Shown here: piece by piece, positions 43,731 through 55,550 of the stretch
Numbering within the stretch: the stretch's first letter is position 1
Layout of the letters: the number at the start of each line of letters is the position of its first letter
Assembly: GCF_904849725.1 (NCBI RefSeq)
Contig: NC_058523.1
Coordinates: forward strand, 170,110,689 to 170,174,688
Direction: 5' to 3'
Source: Hordeum vulgare subsp. vulgare
Taxonomy: Eukaryota > Streptophyta > Magnoliopsida > Poales > Poaceae
DNA: 64,000 bases
Translations under genes and position numbers: made by a program
The notes under the pieces: model-generated
Seen by the model: only the letters and a program-made list of their open reading frames with translations
Database searches by the model: none
What the model was told of the DNA's origin: nothing

Positions 43731-45805
43731 TCACGTATAGTCATCTTTGGTGCTCAAACCATAAGTAGCCCTCGTCATAGATTCATAAGGCAATCTTATT
43801 TTCTTTCTTGGAAAGTGCTCCATGCCCTTCTTTAAGGGAAATTGAAATCTAATATTCCCTTCCTTCATATCGATGATAGCACCAATAGTCCTTAGGAAAG
43901 GTCTACCAAGAATAATGGGACATGAAGGATTGCAATCTATGTCAAGTACAATGAAATCCACGGGTACATAGTTCTTATTTGCAACAATAAGAACATCATC
44001 GATCCTTCCCATAGGTTTCTTGACAGTAGAATCCGCAAGATGCAAATTAAGAGAACACTCTTCAATCTCATGAAAACCAAGAATATCACATAAATACTTT
44101 GGAATCGCGGAAACACTAGCACCCAAATCACACAAAGCATTGCACTCATAGTTTTTTATCTTGATTTTGATAGTAGGTTCCCACTCATCATGAAGTTTTC
44201 TAGGTATAGAGACTTCTAATTCGAGCTTCTCTTCAAGAGATTTCATCATAGCATCTACGATATGCGCGGTAAAGGCTTTGCTTTGGCTATAAGCGTGTGG
44301 AGAGTTTGCAATGGATTGCATCAAAGAAATGCATTCAAACAAGGAGAAATTATCATAATTGAATTCCTTGAAATCCAAAGTGGGAGTTTCATTACTACCC
44401 AAAATTTTGATTTCTTCTACTACACTCTCCACACCTTTATCATCAAGATGGGTGGACTCCGAATCATTAGGGCGTTTTTCAACCAAAGTGGATTCATATC
44501 CAGCCCCTCCATCAATAGGTTTGACACGCGAAAACAAAGATTCAAGAGGAGACACACCAAGCACTTTAAGATCTTCGTGATTTGCATCAATAGAACACAC
44601 CCTTTTAAACCATTCATGCCTAGCGCGAATTTGGGCGGTTCTTTCTTTGCTCTCATTCATGGAGACACGCATAGCTTTCAAAGTTTCATCCAAGTTGACC
44701 TTGGGAGGAGCACATCTAACTTTCAAAGCATCAATATCACAAGACATCCAATCAACGCTCTTAGCCAAATCGTCTATTTTGAGTAGTTTTTCCTCTATGG
44801 ACGCATTGAAAATATTTTGAGAGTTGATGAACTCTTTGATATTACTCTCTAAATCAGAGGGTAATTTGTTGTGATTTCCATAAGTGTTGTTGTAGGAATT
44901 GCCATAGTTGTTAGAGGAGTTACTAGGAAAAGGCCTAGGAACATAGTTTCCTCTAAAAGCATTGTTGTTGCCAAAATTGTTACTACCAACAAAATTCACG
45001 TCCAAACTAGCGTTGCTACTCTCAATCAAAGAAGATAGTGGCATGTAATTAGGTTCTATAGTAGCATTTCTACTAGCAACCAAATTCATCAACTCGTCCA
45101 TCTTAGCACTAAGCGAGTTAATTTCTTCTATAGCCTGCACCTTTTTGCTAGCAGGCGACCTTTCAGTGTGCCACTGAGAGTAGTTGGTCATGATATTGTC
45201 TAGGAGTTTTGTAGCGTCTCCTAACGTGATTTCCATGAACGTTCCACCTGAGGCGGAGTTCAAGATATTGCGAGAAGCGAAATTCAAGCCAGCATAAAAG
45301 ATTTGTATAATCATCCACAAACTCAAGCCATGAGCGGACAATTTCTAATCATAAGCTTCATCCTCTCCCAAGATTGTGCAACGTGTTCATGATCAAGTTT
45401 CTTGAAATTCATGATATCGTTACGTAAGGAGATGATCTTAGCCGGCGGAAAATACTTGGATATGTAAGAATCTTTGCACTTATCCCAAGAATCGATACTA
45501 TTTTTAGGCAAAGAAGAAAACCAAGTTTTTGCGCGATCTCGCAACGAGAAAGGAAAAAGTTTCAACTTAATCACATCATTATCCACATCTCTTTTCTTTT
45601 GCATATCACAAAGCTCAATGAAGGTGTTGAGATGGGATGCGGCATCTTCACTAGGAAGGCCAGAGAATTGCTCTTTCATAACAAGATTCAGCAAAGCTGT
45701 GTTGATTTCATACGATTCCGCACTAGTGGTGGGAGCAATCGGAGTACTAATAAAATCATTATTATTGGTACTCAAGAATTTGCAAAGTTTGGTGTTTTCA
45801 GCCAT
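43731..45805 (-). pseudogene. gag-protease ORF of element F
   Basis: Start ATG at 45805 (MAENTKLCKFLSTNNN), preferred over the far-upstream ATG at 45976 because the leader between is hydrophobic low-complexity translation of the 5' region. Gag core: LFPFSLRDRAKTWFSSLP, FPPAKIISLRNDIMNF and HVAQSWERMKLMIRNCP. A missing G near 45336 shifts the frame; translation resumes as AHGLSLWMIIQIFYAGLN. The second part has an Asn-rich linker (SSNNYGNSYNNTYGN) and ends with an aspartic protease: LCDLGASVSAIP and PIILGRPFLRT. The protein stops at 43731, where autonomous Athila elements continue into RT. Confidence 0.88.
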
Positions 45806-46015
45806 GATGACTTCAACAAACAAACAATCACACAAGCAAGCAAGAAAACCGGCACAGGAAAACGACGAAAAGGCAAAAGGCAAAAGAAAACGGCAAAGGA
45901 GAAAGGCAAATGAAAATGGCAAATGTGAAGTGGGGGAGAGGAAAACGAGAGGCAACTCGCAAAAAAGTAAATGCAAGAGATGAGTTTGTGAGACCTACTT
46001 GGATAGATCTCTCCT

Positions 46016-46033
46016 TCCCCGGCAATGGCGCCA
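46016..46033 (-). promoter_or_regulatory. Primer-binding site of element F
   Basis: TGGCGCCATTGCCGGGGA on the minus strand, 10 nt from the LTR at 46044. A second, diverged PBS-like core (TGGCGCCATTGGAAGG) lies inside the LTR end at about 46062-46077. Confidence 0.88.
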
Positions 46034-46043
46034 GAAATACTTC

Positions 46044-47661
46044 TGCTACTGCAACAAAAGACCTTCCAATGGCGCCAGAAATAGTCTTGTTGACGGCACC
46101 AGGAATCCTTCTGCTACGGCTACGCCTTAAAGGACTTCCTAGGAAAATATGCAAAGTATTTCCCCCGTGGCCTTGGAGCCTTGCGTTGGTGTTCCCTCGA
46201 AGCGGAAAGGGTGATGTAGCGCAGCGGTGGTAAGTATTTCCCTCAGTTTGAGAACCAAGGTATTGATCCAGTGAAGGAGTATCTCAAATGCGTGCACAAA
46301 CACAAAAAGCTTGCTCCCAACGCTATGAAGGGGTTGTCAGTCCCTTATAGATTGTTCGCCAAGTGAGAACTCAAAGCAACAAAGTAACAAAGCAAATTAA
46401 AAGCGAAAGTGGAAACGATAGGTGTGAATAGACCCGGGGGCCGTAGTGTTTACTAGTGGCTTCTCTCATGAAAGCAAGTAGACGGTGGGTGAACAAATTA
46501 CTGTCGAGCAATTGATAGAACCGCGCAAAGTCGTGACATCATCTATGGCAATGATTATATCTATAGGCATCACATCCAAAACAAGTAGACCAATACTTTC
46601 TACATCTACTACTATTACTCCACACGTCGACTGCTATCAAGCCTGCATCTAGTGTATTAAGTCCTAAAGAACAGAGTAACGCCTTAAGCAAGATGACATG
46701 ATGTAGATGGACAATCTCATATCTACGACAGGGCCCACCTTGTTACCCTTGATGGCAACTACACGATGTGTGCCTTGCTGCCCCTACTATCACTGGGAAA
46801 GGTCACCACACGGTAAGAACCCAAAACCAAGCACTTCTCCCATTGCAAGAATCATAGATCTAGTTGGCCAAACAAAACCCAAGACTCGGAGAGACTTACA
46901 AGGATATCAAATCATGCATATAAGAAATCAGCAAAGACTCAAATATATATCATAGATAATCTGATCACAAATCCACAATTCATCGGATCTCGACAAACAC
47001 ACCGCCAAAGAGGATTACATCGGATAGATCTCCATGAAGATCATGGAGAACTTTGTATTGAAGATCCAACAGAGAGAAGAAGCCATCTAGCTACTAACTA
47101 CGGACCTGTAGGTCTGAAGTGAACTACTCACGAGTCATTCGAGGGGCGATGATGTTGATGTAGAAGCCCTCCAACTCCAAAGTCCCCTCCGGCAGGGCAT
47201 CGGGAAGGGTCTCCAGATGAGATCTCGTGGAAATGGAAGCTTGCGGCGGCGGAAAAGTATTTTCGTGGATCCCTTGATTTTTTTCTGTATTTTAGGGAAT
47301 ATATAGGCGAAGGATCTAGGTCATGGGGGGCGCCACGGAGGCCACAAGCCTACCCACCGCCGCCCCCTGGTGGCGGATGGGGGGCTTGTGGGCTCCCTAT
47401 AGCCCTCCTGGCTTGGCCCACAAGCCCCCTGATCTTCTTCCGTTTGGGAAAAAATCATTTCAGGGATTTTATTCCGTTTGGACTCCGTTCCAAAATGAGA
47501 TCTGAAAAGAGCCAAAAACACAGAAAAAACAGGAACTGGCACTTGGCACTGAACTAATAAGTTAGTCCCAAAAAAGATATAAAAGGTACATAAAACATCC
47601 AAAGACGACAAGATAACAGCATGAAACCATCAAAAATTATAGATACGTTTGAGACGTATCA
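46044..47661 (-). mobile_element. 5' LTR of element F
   Basis: TGCTACTGCAACAAAA at 46044 to GAGACGTATCA at 47661, 1618 bp, closely matching 39427-41041. GC-rich inverted repeat 47343-47390. Confidence 0.9.
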
Positions 47662-47817
47662 ATTATCCATGCTATAATTGTATTGAATGGAAACATAAAT
47701 GCATGTGTGGATATATAGACAAAACAATGTCCCTAGTGAGCCTCTAGTTGACTAGCTTGTTGGTCAAGGATGGCTAAGGTTTCCTAGCCATAAACAAGTG
47801 TTATCACTTGATGACGC
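47662..47817 (+). mobile_element. BARE-type LTR continuation after element F
   Basis: Resumes ATTATCCATGCTATAATTG, exactly where 39426 stopped (plus TSD), and is cut at 47817 by the next LTR. Confidence 0.88.
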
Positions 47818-48849
47818 TGAAAGGACATGGATGTCGCCTAGGGGGTGAATAAGCGCTTTAAATAATTACGGTTTAGGCTTGAACAAATGCGGAATAAAAC
47901 TAACATTTGATTTGTCAAGCACAAAACCTAAAACAACTAGGCTCAGCTATGTGCACCAACAACTTATGCTAAGAAAGATAAACAACTAAGTGATAGCAAG
48001 ATATCTGACAAGAAACAATATGGCTATCACAACGTAAAGTGCATAAGTAAATGGTTTGGGTAAGAGATAACCGAGGCACACGGAGACGACGATGTATCCC
48101 GAAGTTCACACCCTTGCGGATCCTAATCTCCGTTTGGAGCGGTGTGGAGGCACAATGCTCCCCAAGATGCCACTAAGGCCACCGTAATCTCCTCACACCC
48201 TCGCACAATGCAAGATGTCGTGATTCCACTAAGGGACCCTTGAGGAAGGTCACCGAAACCGTACAAACAAGATTGGGGCAATCTCCACAACTTAATTGGA
48301 GGCTCCCAACAACACCACGAAGCTACACCACAATGGCATATAGCTTCGAGGTGACCACAAATGCTCGGGGCAATCTCCACAACCTAATTGGAGACCCCGA
48401 CGCTTACACGGAGCTTTACACCACAATGATTGAGCTCCGAGGCACCACCAAGCTTCTAGGGGTACCAAATACCCAAGGGTAATAAGCTTCTCACTTCCAT
48501 GTATCACCATGGAGAACTCAAACCGATGCAACTAATGCAATGGCAAGAACACACGAAGTGGTCAAGTTCCTCACACTCAAATCCCTCCACAACAACAAAA
48601 GCTATGGAGAAATATGAGAGGAAGAACAAGGAGCTCACAAAGAACTCCAAGATCAAGATCCAAGGGGCTCCCCTCACATAGAGGAGAGAGTGATTGGTGG
48701 AGATGTGGATCTAGATCTCTCTCTTTTCCCTCAAGAACTAGCAAGAATCATTGGAGGCATTGAGAGTTAGCCAGCTATAAGAAGGTCAACAATCCGGGAA
48801 GAACACGAGCTCAACGGATAGATAAGGTCCAATGGGGAAGAAGACCTCA

Positions 48850-48858
48850 TTTTTATAG
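48850..48858 (-). promoter_or_regulatory. TATA box of Maximus-like LTR
   Basis: CTATAAAAA on the minus strand, followed in sense by ATGAGGTC. The palindrome cluster lies just upstream. Confidence 0.65.
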
Positions 48859-48901
48859 TGGGGGAACAAATCCAACCATTACCCCCACTCACAGCCCGAC
48901 T

Positions 48902-49027
48902 GGAGCGGTACTACCGCTCCCAGAACGTCCGAGGGAGCGGTACTACTGCCCGAGAGCGGCCGCTCTGGGGCGGTACTACCGCTCTAGGAGCAATAATATC
49001 GCTGGCACCACGAGCAGTACTACCGCT
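48902..49027. repeat. Cluster of GCGGTA-type palindromes
   Basis: Perfect inverted repeat GGAGCGGTACTACCGCTCC (48902-48920), imperfect one at 48934-48951, perfect AGAGCGGCCGCTCT (48953-48966), perfect GCGGTACTACCGC (48970-48982), imperfect one at 49013-49027. All lie within about 170 bp upstream of the TATA box in sense orientation. Confidence 0.85.
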
Positions 49028-50058
49028 AGATACTGAAACTGCTCTAACTTTCGCATACGAACTCTAAATCGAGCAAACTCAAGCTTGTTGAATTCACAAT
49101 GACAAGAGATATCAAATGATATAGAGAAGTGAGGCCGCTATGAATGAAGAACCGGCAAAAACTTCCAACATCAAAAACATCATAGAAGATGCATGTGGAC
49201 TCCATTTTCGATGAACTCGAGCTTGTCATGAAGATGACCATAAGCTCTAAAACTCACAAAGAGAAACATCAAACAAGAACCAGGAAATATGATTTAAGGA
49301 TGCAAATGTACGATCAAGCTACTCACTTGAGAGCCCCCCTTGACAGTATGACAATCTATCCTAAAATAGAAAACCTATCAAGGGCAAACCTATACCTTGC
49401 ACCTAGTCCTCTAGAGCTAGCTGATGATGATCTTGGCTTCCTCAAGATGGAACACCTTTCTTGATTGCCTTGGTTTGACGAAGACTAGTAGATTGCTCCC
49501 CCATACTCACTATGGGTGAGCCACTCTTCAGCATATCTTCACAAGTCCATTGCCACCACAATGGACGATAGCTTCAAGCATGATATCTTCGTGATGCTCC
49601 ACTTGAACTTGCATACCGCAATCTTGATAACGATCGCCACTTGATGTCATCCTTCATAGGTTGAATGAGATCTTCCTCTTGACAAAAACCCATGGAGACA
49701 CACCTAACCCCACATAGAACTCTCACAAGGACCATGGATTAGTACACAAAAGCGTTATGGACAATGCTTACCATACCATGGGATCACTTGATCCCTCTCG
49801 GTACATTTTGTACACTTTGTGTGTTGATCATCTTGATTTACTCTTTGCTTAGTCTTGATCAAACTTTTGTCTTTATGACCAATCTTTGGATAATACCTTG
49901 AATACCACCTTGGTCATCATATAAACTCCTTGACACCAACAGATGGACTTCAAGAAATGCCTATGGACAAATCCTTCGAATATAACTGAAGGCAACCATT
50001 AGTCCATAGGGATTGTCATCAATTACCAAAACCACATATGGAGAAATATGCTCTAACA

Positions 50059-50217
50059 ATCTCCCCCAGTTTGGTAATTGATGACAATCAGTACAAGAGA
50101 GTTTATATAAGGAAATACGCATAACCAAGCATACACATACAAAGCTATAATGCATGCGTACACGATGTAAATTCTTAAGCAATAAAAGCAAAACCCTCTA
50201 TGCATCACCAAACTAAA
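50059..50217 (-). other. PPT and interior remnant of Maximus-like element
   Basis: The minus strand reads CCAAACTGGGGGAGAT directly before the LTR start, a typical Copia PPT. The remaining ~145 bp are non-coding and are cut by a BARE-type LTR at 50218. Confidence 0.7.
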
Positions 50218-51298
50218 TGTTGGAAATATGCCCTAGAGGCAATGATAAATAGTTATTATTATATTTCCTGTTTAAAGATAATCGTTTATTATCCATGCTA
50301 TAATTGTATTGAATGAAAACATAGATACATGTGTGGATACATAGACACAACAATGTCCCTAGCAAGCCTCTAGTTGGCTAGCCAGTTGATCAAGGATAGT
50401 CAAGGTTTTCTGGCTATGTGCAAAGTGTTTTTGCTTGATAACTGGATCACATCATTAGGAGAATCATGTGATGGACTAGACCCAAACTATGAACGTAGCA
50501 TATTGATCGTGTCGTTTTATTGCTATAGTTTTCTACGTGTCAAGTATTTGTTCCTATGACCATGAGATCATATAACTCACTGGCGCCGGAGGAATGCCTT
50601 GTGTGTTTCAAACGTCACAACGTAACTGGGTGACTATAAAGGTGCTCTACGGGTATCTCCAAAGGTGTCCGTTGAGTTAGTATGGATCAAGACTGTTATT
50701 TGTCACTCCGTGTGACGGAGAGGTATCTCGGGGCCCACTCGGTAATACAACATCACACACAAGCCTTGCAAGCAATGTGACTAAGTGTAAGTCACGGGAT
50801 CTTGTATTACGGAACGAGTAAAGAGACTTGCTGGTAACGAGATTGAAATAGGTATGCGGATACCGACGATCGAATCTCGGGCAAGTAACATACCAAAGGA
50901 CAAAGGGAATGACATACGAGATTATATGAATCCTTGACACTGAGGTTCAACCGATAAGATCTTCGGAGAATATGTAGGATCCAATATGGGCATCCAGGTC
51001 CCTCTATTGGATATTGACCGAGGAGTACCTCGGGGCATGTCTACATAGTTCTCGAACCTTGAGGGTCTGCATACTTAAGGTTCGGCGATGTTTTAGTATA
51101 GTTGAGTTATATGCGTGGTTACCGAATGTTGTTCGGAGTCCCAGGTGAGATCACGGACGTCACGAGGGTTTCCGGAATGGTCCGAAGACGAAGACTGATA
51201 TATAGGATGACTTCATTTGGTTACCGGAAAGTTTTCGGGCATTACCGGGAATGTACCGGGAGTGACGAATGGGTTCCGGAAGTTCACCGGGAGGGGGG
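50218..51298 (+). mobile_element. BARE-type LTR, 5' part
   Basis: TGTTGGAAATATGCCCTAGA to ...GTTCACCGGGAGGGGGG. Interrupted at 51298 inside the G-rich stretch that is a G run in other copies. Probably the first part of the LTR that resumes at 62963; about 200-250 bp between the parts are missing. Confidence 0.88.
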
Positions 51299-52683
51299 TG
51301 ATAACCCACAAGTATAGAGGATCGCAACCGTTTTTGAGGGTAGAGTATTCAACCCAAATTTGTTGATTCGACACAAGGGGAAGCCAAAGAATATTCTCGA
51401 GTATTAGCAGTTGAGTTGTCAATTCAACCACACCTGAAAGACTTAATATTTGCAGCAAAATTTCAGTATCAAAGTAGTGTGATAGTAATGGTAGCAACGG
51501 TAACAGTAGCAATAGAGACAGCAGTAGCGGTAACAGTAGCATAGCAAGGACCAGTAGGAAAAGACTCATAGGGATTGGATCGGTGATGGATAATTATGTC
51601 GGATGACATTCATCATGTATGAGTTATAACATGGGGTGATTTGTAACTAGCTCTAGTTCATCAATGTAATGTAGGCATGTATTCCGTATATAGTCATGCG
51701 TGCTTATGAAAAATAACTTGCATGACATCTATTGTCCATCCCTCCCGTGGCAGCGGGGTCCTAACGGAAACTAAGGGATATTAAGGTCTCTTTTTAATAG
51801 AGAACGGGAACAAAGCATTAGCACTTAGTGAATACTTGAACTCCTCATACTATGGTCATCTCCGGGAGTGGTTCCGGCTATTGTCACTCCGGGGTTGCCG
51901 GGTCATAACACATAGTAGGTGACTACAACTTGCAAGATAGGATCAAGAACACACATATATTGATGAAAACATAATAGGTTCAGATGTGAAATCATGGCAC
52001 TCGGGCCCTAGTGACAAGCATTAAGCATAGCAAAGTAGTAGCAACATCAATCTCAAAACATAGTGGATACTAGGGATCAAACCCCATCAAAACTAACTCG
52101 ATTACATGTTAGATCTCATCCAACCCATCACCGTCCAGCAAGCCTACGATGAGATTACTCACGAACGGTGAAGAGCATCATGGAATTGGTGATGAAGGAT
52201 GGTTGATGATGACGACGGCGATAATTTCCCCTCTCCGGAGCCCACAACAGACTCCAGATCTGCCCTCCGGAGGAAGAACAGGTGGTGGCGGCGACTCTGT
52301 GTCGTAAAACGCGATGAGCTCTTCTCTCTTAATTTTTTCTGGGCGAGAGAGACTAAATAGAGCTGGAGTTGGAGGCGGCGGAGCCACGAGGGCCTCACAA
52401 GCCTGCGAGGCGCACCCAGGGGGGCCCGCGCCTCGTGGGCTTGTGGGCTCCTGGCTTCGTCCCTCCATGTAATTCTTGCGCCAGTATTTTTTATATATTC
52501 CACAAAAAACCCTCGTAAATTTCTAGGTCATTTCGAGAACTTTTATTTCTGCGCAAAAACAACACCATGGCAATTCTGCTGAAAACAGCGTCAGTCCGGG
52601 TTAGTTCCATTCAAATCATGCAAATTAGAGTCCAAAACAAGGTCAAAAGAGTTTGGAAAAGTAGATACGATGGAGACGTATCA
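51299..52683 (-). mobile_element. Athila-type 3' LTR
   Basis: TGATAACCCACAAGTATAGA at 51299 to GGAGACGTATCA at 52683, 1385 bp, with a PPT on its right side. Same family as 3711-4702. GC-rich inverted repeat 52396-52445 with a GCGAGGCGC/GCGCCTCG inner stem. The five bases before it are GGGGG. Confidence 0.88.
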
Positions 52684-54033
52684 ACTCCCCCAAGCTTAAA
52701 GCGTTGCTTGTCCTCAAGCAATTCAGTTGACAAACTGAAAGAGACAAAAGAAAAAAAATTACAAACTCTGTTTGATCTTGTTGCTGTAATTATGTCTAAC
52801 TCATATTCGGATTTTCAACAAGATCATAAGCTAACCACATAAGTAATGACATTTAGGTCTCATGGTAAACTCATATCAAAGGAAAAATTAACTAGCGAGC
52901 AATAATAGTAAGTTTCAAATGTCAACACTTCAATCAAAGCAATCATGAAGCAATATGAACAGATAGTATCTCGCTAGCTCTTTCTGAGACCGCAAAACAT
53001 AAATGCAGAGCACGTTCAAAAACCAAGAGCTAACTGAACATTGTAATTCATGGCAAAGAAGATATAGTCACAGTCATACTCAATATCAATTAATAGCAAA
53101 GCATAAAAATGACGGAGGTGCTCTCTAACTGGTGCCTTTTATAAGAAGAGTTTGACTTAACAGAAACATAAATAGATAGGCCCTTCGTAGAGGGAAGCAT
53201 TGATTTGCAGAGGTGCGAGAGATCAAGCTTTGAAGACAGAGATAAATAATTTTGGGTGGCATGCTTTCATTGTCAACGCGATGACCAAGAGTTTTCACCA
53301 TCTTCCATGATACACAAATTATAGGCGGTTCCCAAACAGAAAAGTAAAGTTTTGACTCCCCCACCATCGATCAATCACATTCCACGACTAGCCGAATCCT
53401 CGGGTGCCGTCCATACCAACAACAATCCAGGGGATTTGTGTTTGCAATTATCTTTTCGATTTGAGCATGGAACTGGGCATTCCAATTACCGACCCCTTTC
53501 TCGTGAGTGATAGTGAATAAACACGTATCGAGGATAAAATGCCTAGCATGGAAGATACTGACCGCCCCTTGTCACCACATGAGTGGTTCGGGCATACAAA
53601 ACATATCATTTCTTGAAGATTTAGAGAGTGGCACATGCAACTTTACTTGGAATGGCAGGTAGATACCACATATAGGTAGGTATGGTGGACTCATATGGAA
53701 CAACTTTGGGTTTATGGAAGTGGATGCACAAGCAGTATTCCCGCTTAGTACAAGTGAAGGCTAGCAGAAGACTGGGAAGCGACCAACTAGAGAGCGACAA
53801 CACTCATCAATATGCATTGAAATTAACCAACATTGAGTGCAAGCATGAGTAGGATATAAATCACCATAAACATGAATATCATAGAGGCTATGTTGATTTT
53901 GTTTCAACTACATGCGTAAACATGCGCCAAGTCAAGCCACTTGAATCATTCAAAGGAGTATACCATCCTATCATACTACATCATAATCATCTTGAAATTC
54001 ATGTTGGCATCCAAGAGAAACCATTATAAGCTC
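52684..54033 (-). other. 3' interior of the 51299 Athila-type element
   Basis: Begins with PPT 52684-52697 (AAGCTTGGGGGAGT on the minus strand). The rest is non-coding and is cut at 54033 by another LTR; its pol and 5' LTR are absent from the window. Confidence 0.75.
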
Positions 54034-55550
54034 TGATGACCCACAAGTATAGGGGATCTATCGTAGTCCTTTCGATAAGTAGGAGTGTCAAACCCAACGA
54101 GGAGCAGAAGGATCTGACAAGTGGTTTTCAGCAAGGTAAAATCTGCAAGCACTGAAATTATCGGTAACAAGTGATTGCATGGTGAGGTGATTCGTAGCAA
54201 GCAACAAGTAAAAAAAGTAGCAACAGTGCAGCAAAGTGGCCCAATCCCTTTTGTAGCAAGGGACAAGCCTGGACAAAGTCTTATAGGAGAAAAACGCTCC
54301 CGAGGACACACGCTCATGTCTGTTATGCTAGTTTTCATCATGTTCATATGATTCGCGTTCGTTACTTTGATAGTTTGATATGTGGGTGGACCGGCGCTTG
54401 GGTACTGCCCTTACTTGGATAAGCATACCACTTATCATTAACCCCTCTCGCAAGCATATGCAACTACAAAAGAAGAATTAAGACAAAGTCTAACCACAGC
54501 ATTAAACTAGTGAATCCAAATCAGCCCCTTACGAAGCAATGCATAAACTAGGGTTTAAGCTTCTGTCACTCTAGCAACACATCATCTACTTACTACTTCC
54601 CAATGCCTTCCTCTAGGCCCAAATAATGGTGAAGTGTTATGTAGTCGACGTTCACATAACACCACTAGAGGAAAAACAACATACAACACATCAAAATATA
54701 GAACGAATACCAAATTCACATGACTACTTTTAGCATGACTTATCCCATGTCCTCAGGAACGCAACTACTCACAAAGCATAATCATATTCATGACCAGAGA
54801 GGTAATGAGTAGCATCAAATATCTGAACATAAACTCTTCCACCAAGTAATCCAACTAGCATCAACTACAAAGAGTAATTAACACTACTAACAACCTTACA
54901 AGTACCAATCGGAGTCGCAAGACGGAGATTGGTTACAAGAGCATACTAGGGTTTGGAGATGAGATGGTGCTGATGAAGATATTGATGGTGATGAGTCCCC
55001 TCCGATGAGAGTAGTGTTGGTGATGACGATGGCGACGATTTCCCCCTCCGGGAGGGAAGTTTCCCCGGCAGGATCGTCCTGCCGGAGCTCTAGATTGGTT
55101 CTGTTCAAGTTCCGCCTCGTGGCGGCGGCGAATCCTCCGAAAAGCCTCCTCCTGATTTTTTTCCAGACCGAAACCCTTCTTGTAGCAAAAGAGGGGGGCC
55201 AGTGGGCCAGCACGGAGCTCACAAGCCCCCTAGGTGCGGCCAGGGGGGTGGCCGCGCCTAACAGGCTTGTGGCCTCCTGCTAGCGCCCCTCTGGCACTTC
55301 TTCGGCCCAGTATTTTTTATAAATCCCAAAAAAATCCTCGTTGATTTTCACGGCTTTTGGAGTTGCGCAGAATAGGTATCTCAAACTTGCTCCTTTTTCA
55401 GGCCAGAATTCCAGTTGCCGACATTCTCCCTCTTCATGTAAACCTTGCAAAATAAGAGAGAAAAGGCATAAGTATTGTACCTGAAGTGAAATAACAGCCC
55501 AAAAAGCGATAAGTATCAACATGAAAGCATGATGCAAAATGGACGTATCA
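54034..55550 (-). mobile_element. Unpaired G-type Athila LTR
   Basis: TGATGACCCACAAG at 54034 to GGACGTATCA at 55550, 1517 bp, homologous to the LTRs of element G. No PBS on the left and no PPT on the right. Flanks AGCTC and ATTTC do not match, so it is not a clean solo LTR with TSD; a recombination product is likely. GC-rich inverted repeat 55220-55271. Confidence 0.85.

Larger units (their letters stand above)
39427..47661 (-). mobile_element. Element F: complete non-autonomous Athila-type element, 8.2 kb
   Basis: LTRs 39427-41041 and 46044-47661, PBS next to the right-hand LTR and PPT next to the left-hand LTR, so orientation is minus. TSD ATTAT on both sides. Its only coding region is gag plus protease; RT, RNase H and integrase are absent. 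It interrupts a BARE-type LTR cleanly (39426/47662). Confidence 0.9.
47818..50058 (-). mobile_element. Maximus/SIRE-type Copia 3' LTR
   Basis: TGAAAGGACATGGATGTCGC at 47818 to ...TATGCTCTAACA at 50058, i.e. a TGTTAGAGCATATTTC start on the minus strand; about 2.24 kb. The PPT on the high-coordinate side shows it is the 3' LTR of a minus-strand element. Contains a TATA box (48850-48858) and a palindrome cluster (48902-49027). Family call is from memory of the terminal sequences. Short open frames in it are not genes. Confidence 0.7.

Noticed and set aside
46062..46086. LTR border of element F at the inner TGTTGACGGC
   Set aside because: Similarity between the two LTRs extends 44 bp further, to TGCTACTGC, and the TSD fits only the outer border.
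47818..50058. Host gene with small exons (open frames 48240-48482, 49189-49464)
   Set aside because: All lie within one TG...CA bounded LTR with an adjoining PPT.
54034..55550. Solo LTR
   Set aside because: The 5-bp flanks (AGCTC and ATTTC) do not match, so a simple solo LTR from intra-element recombination is not supported.
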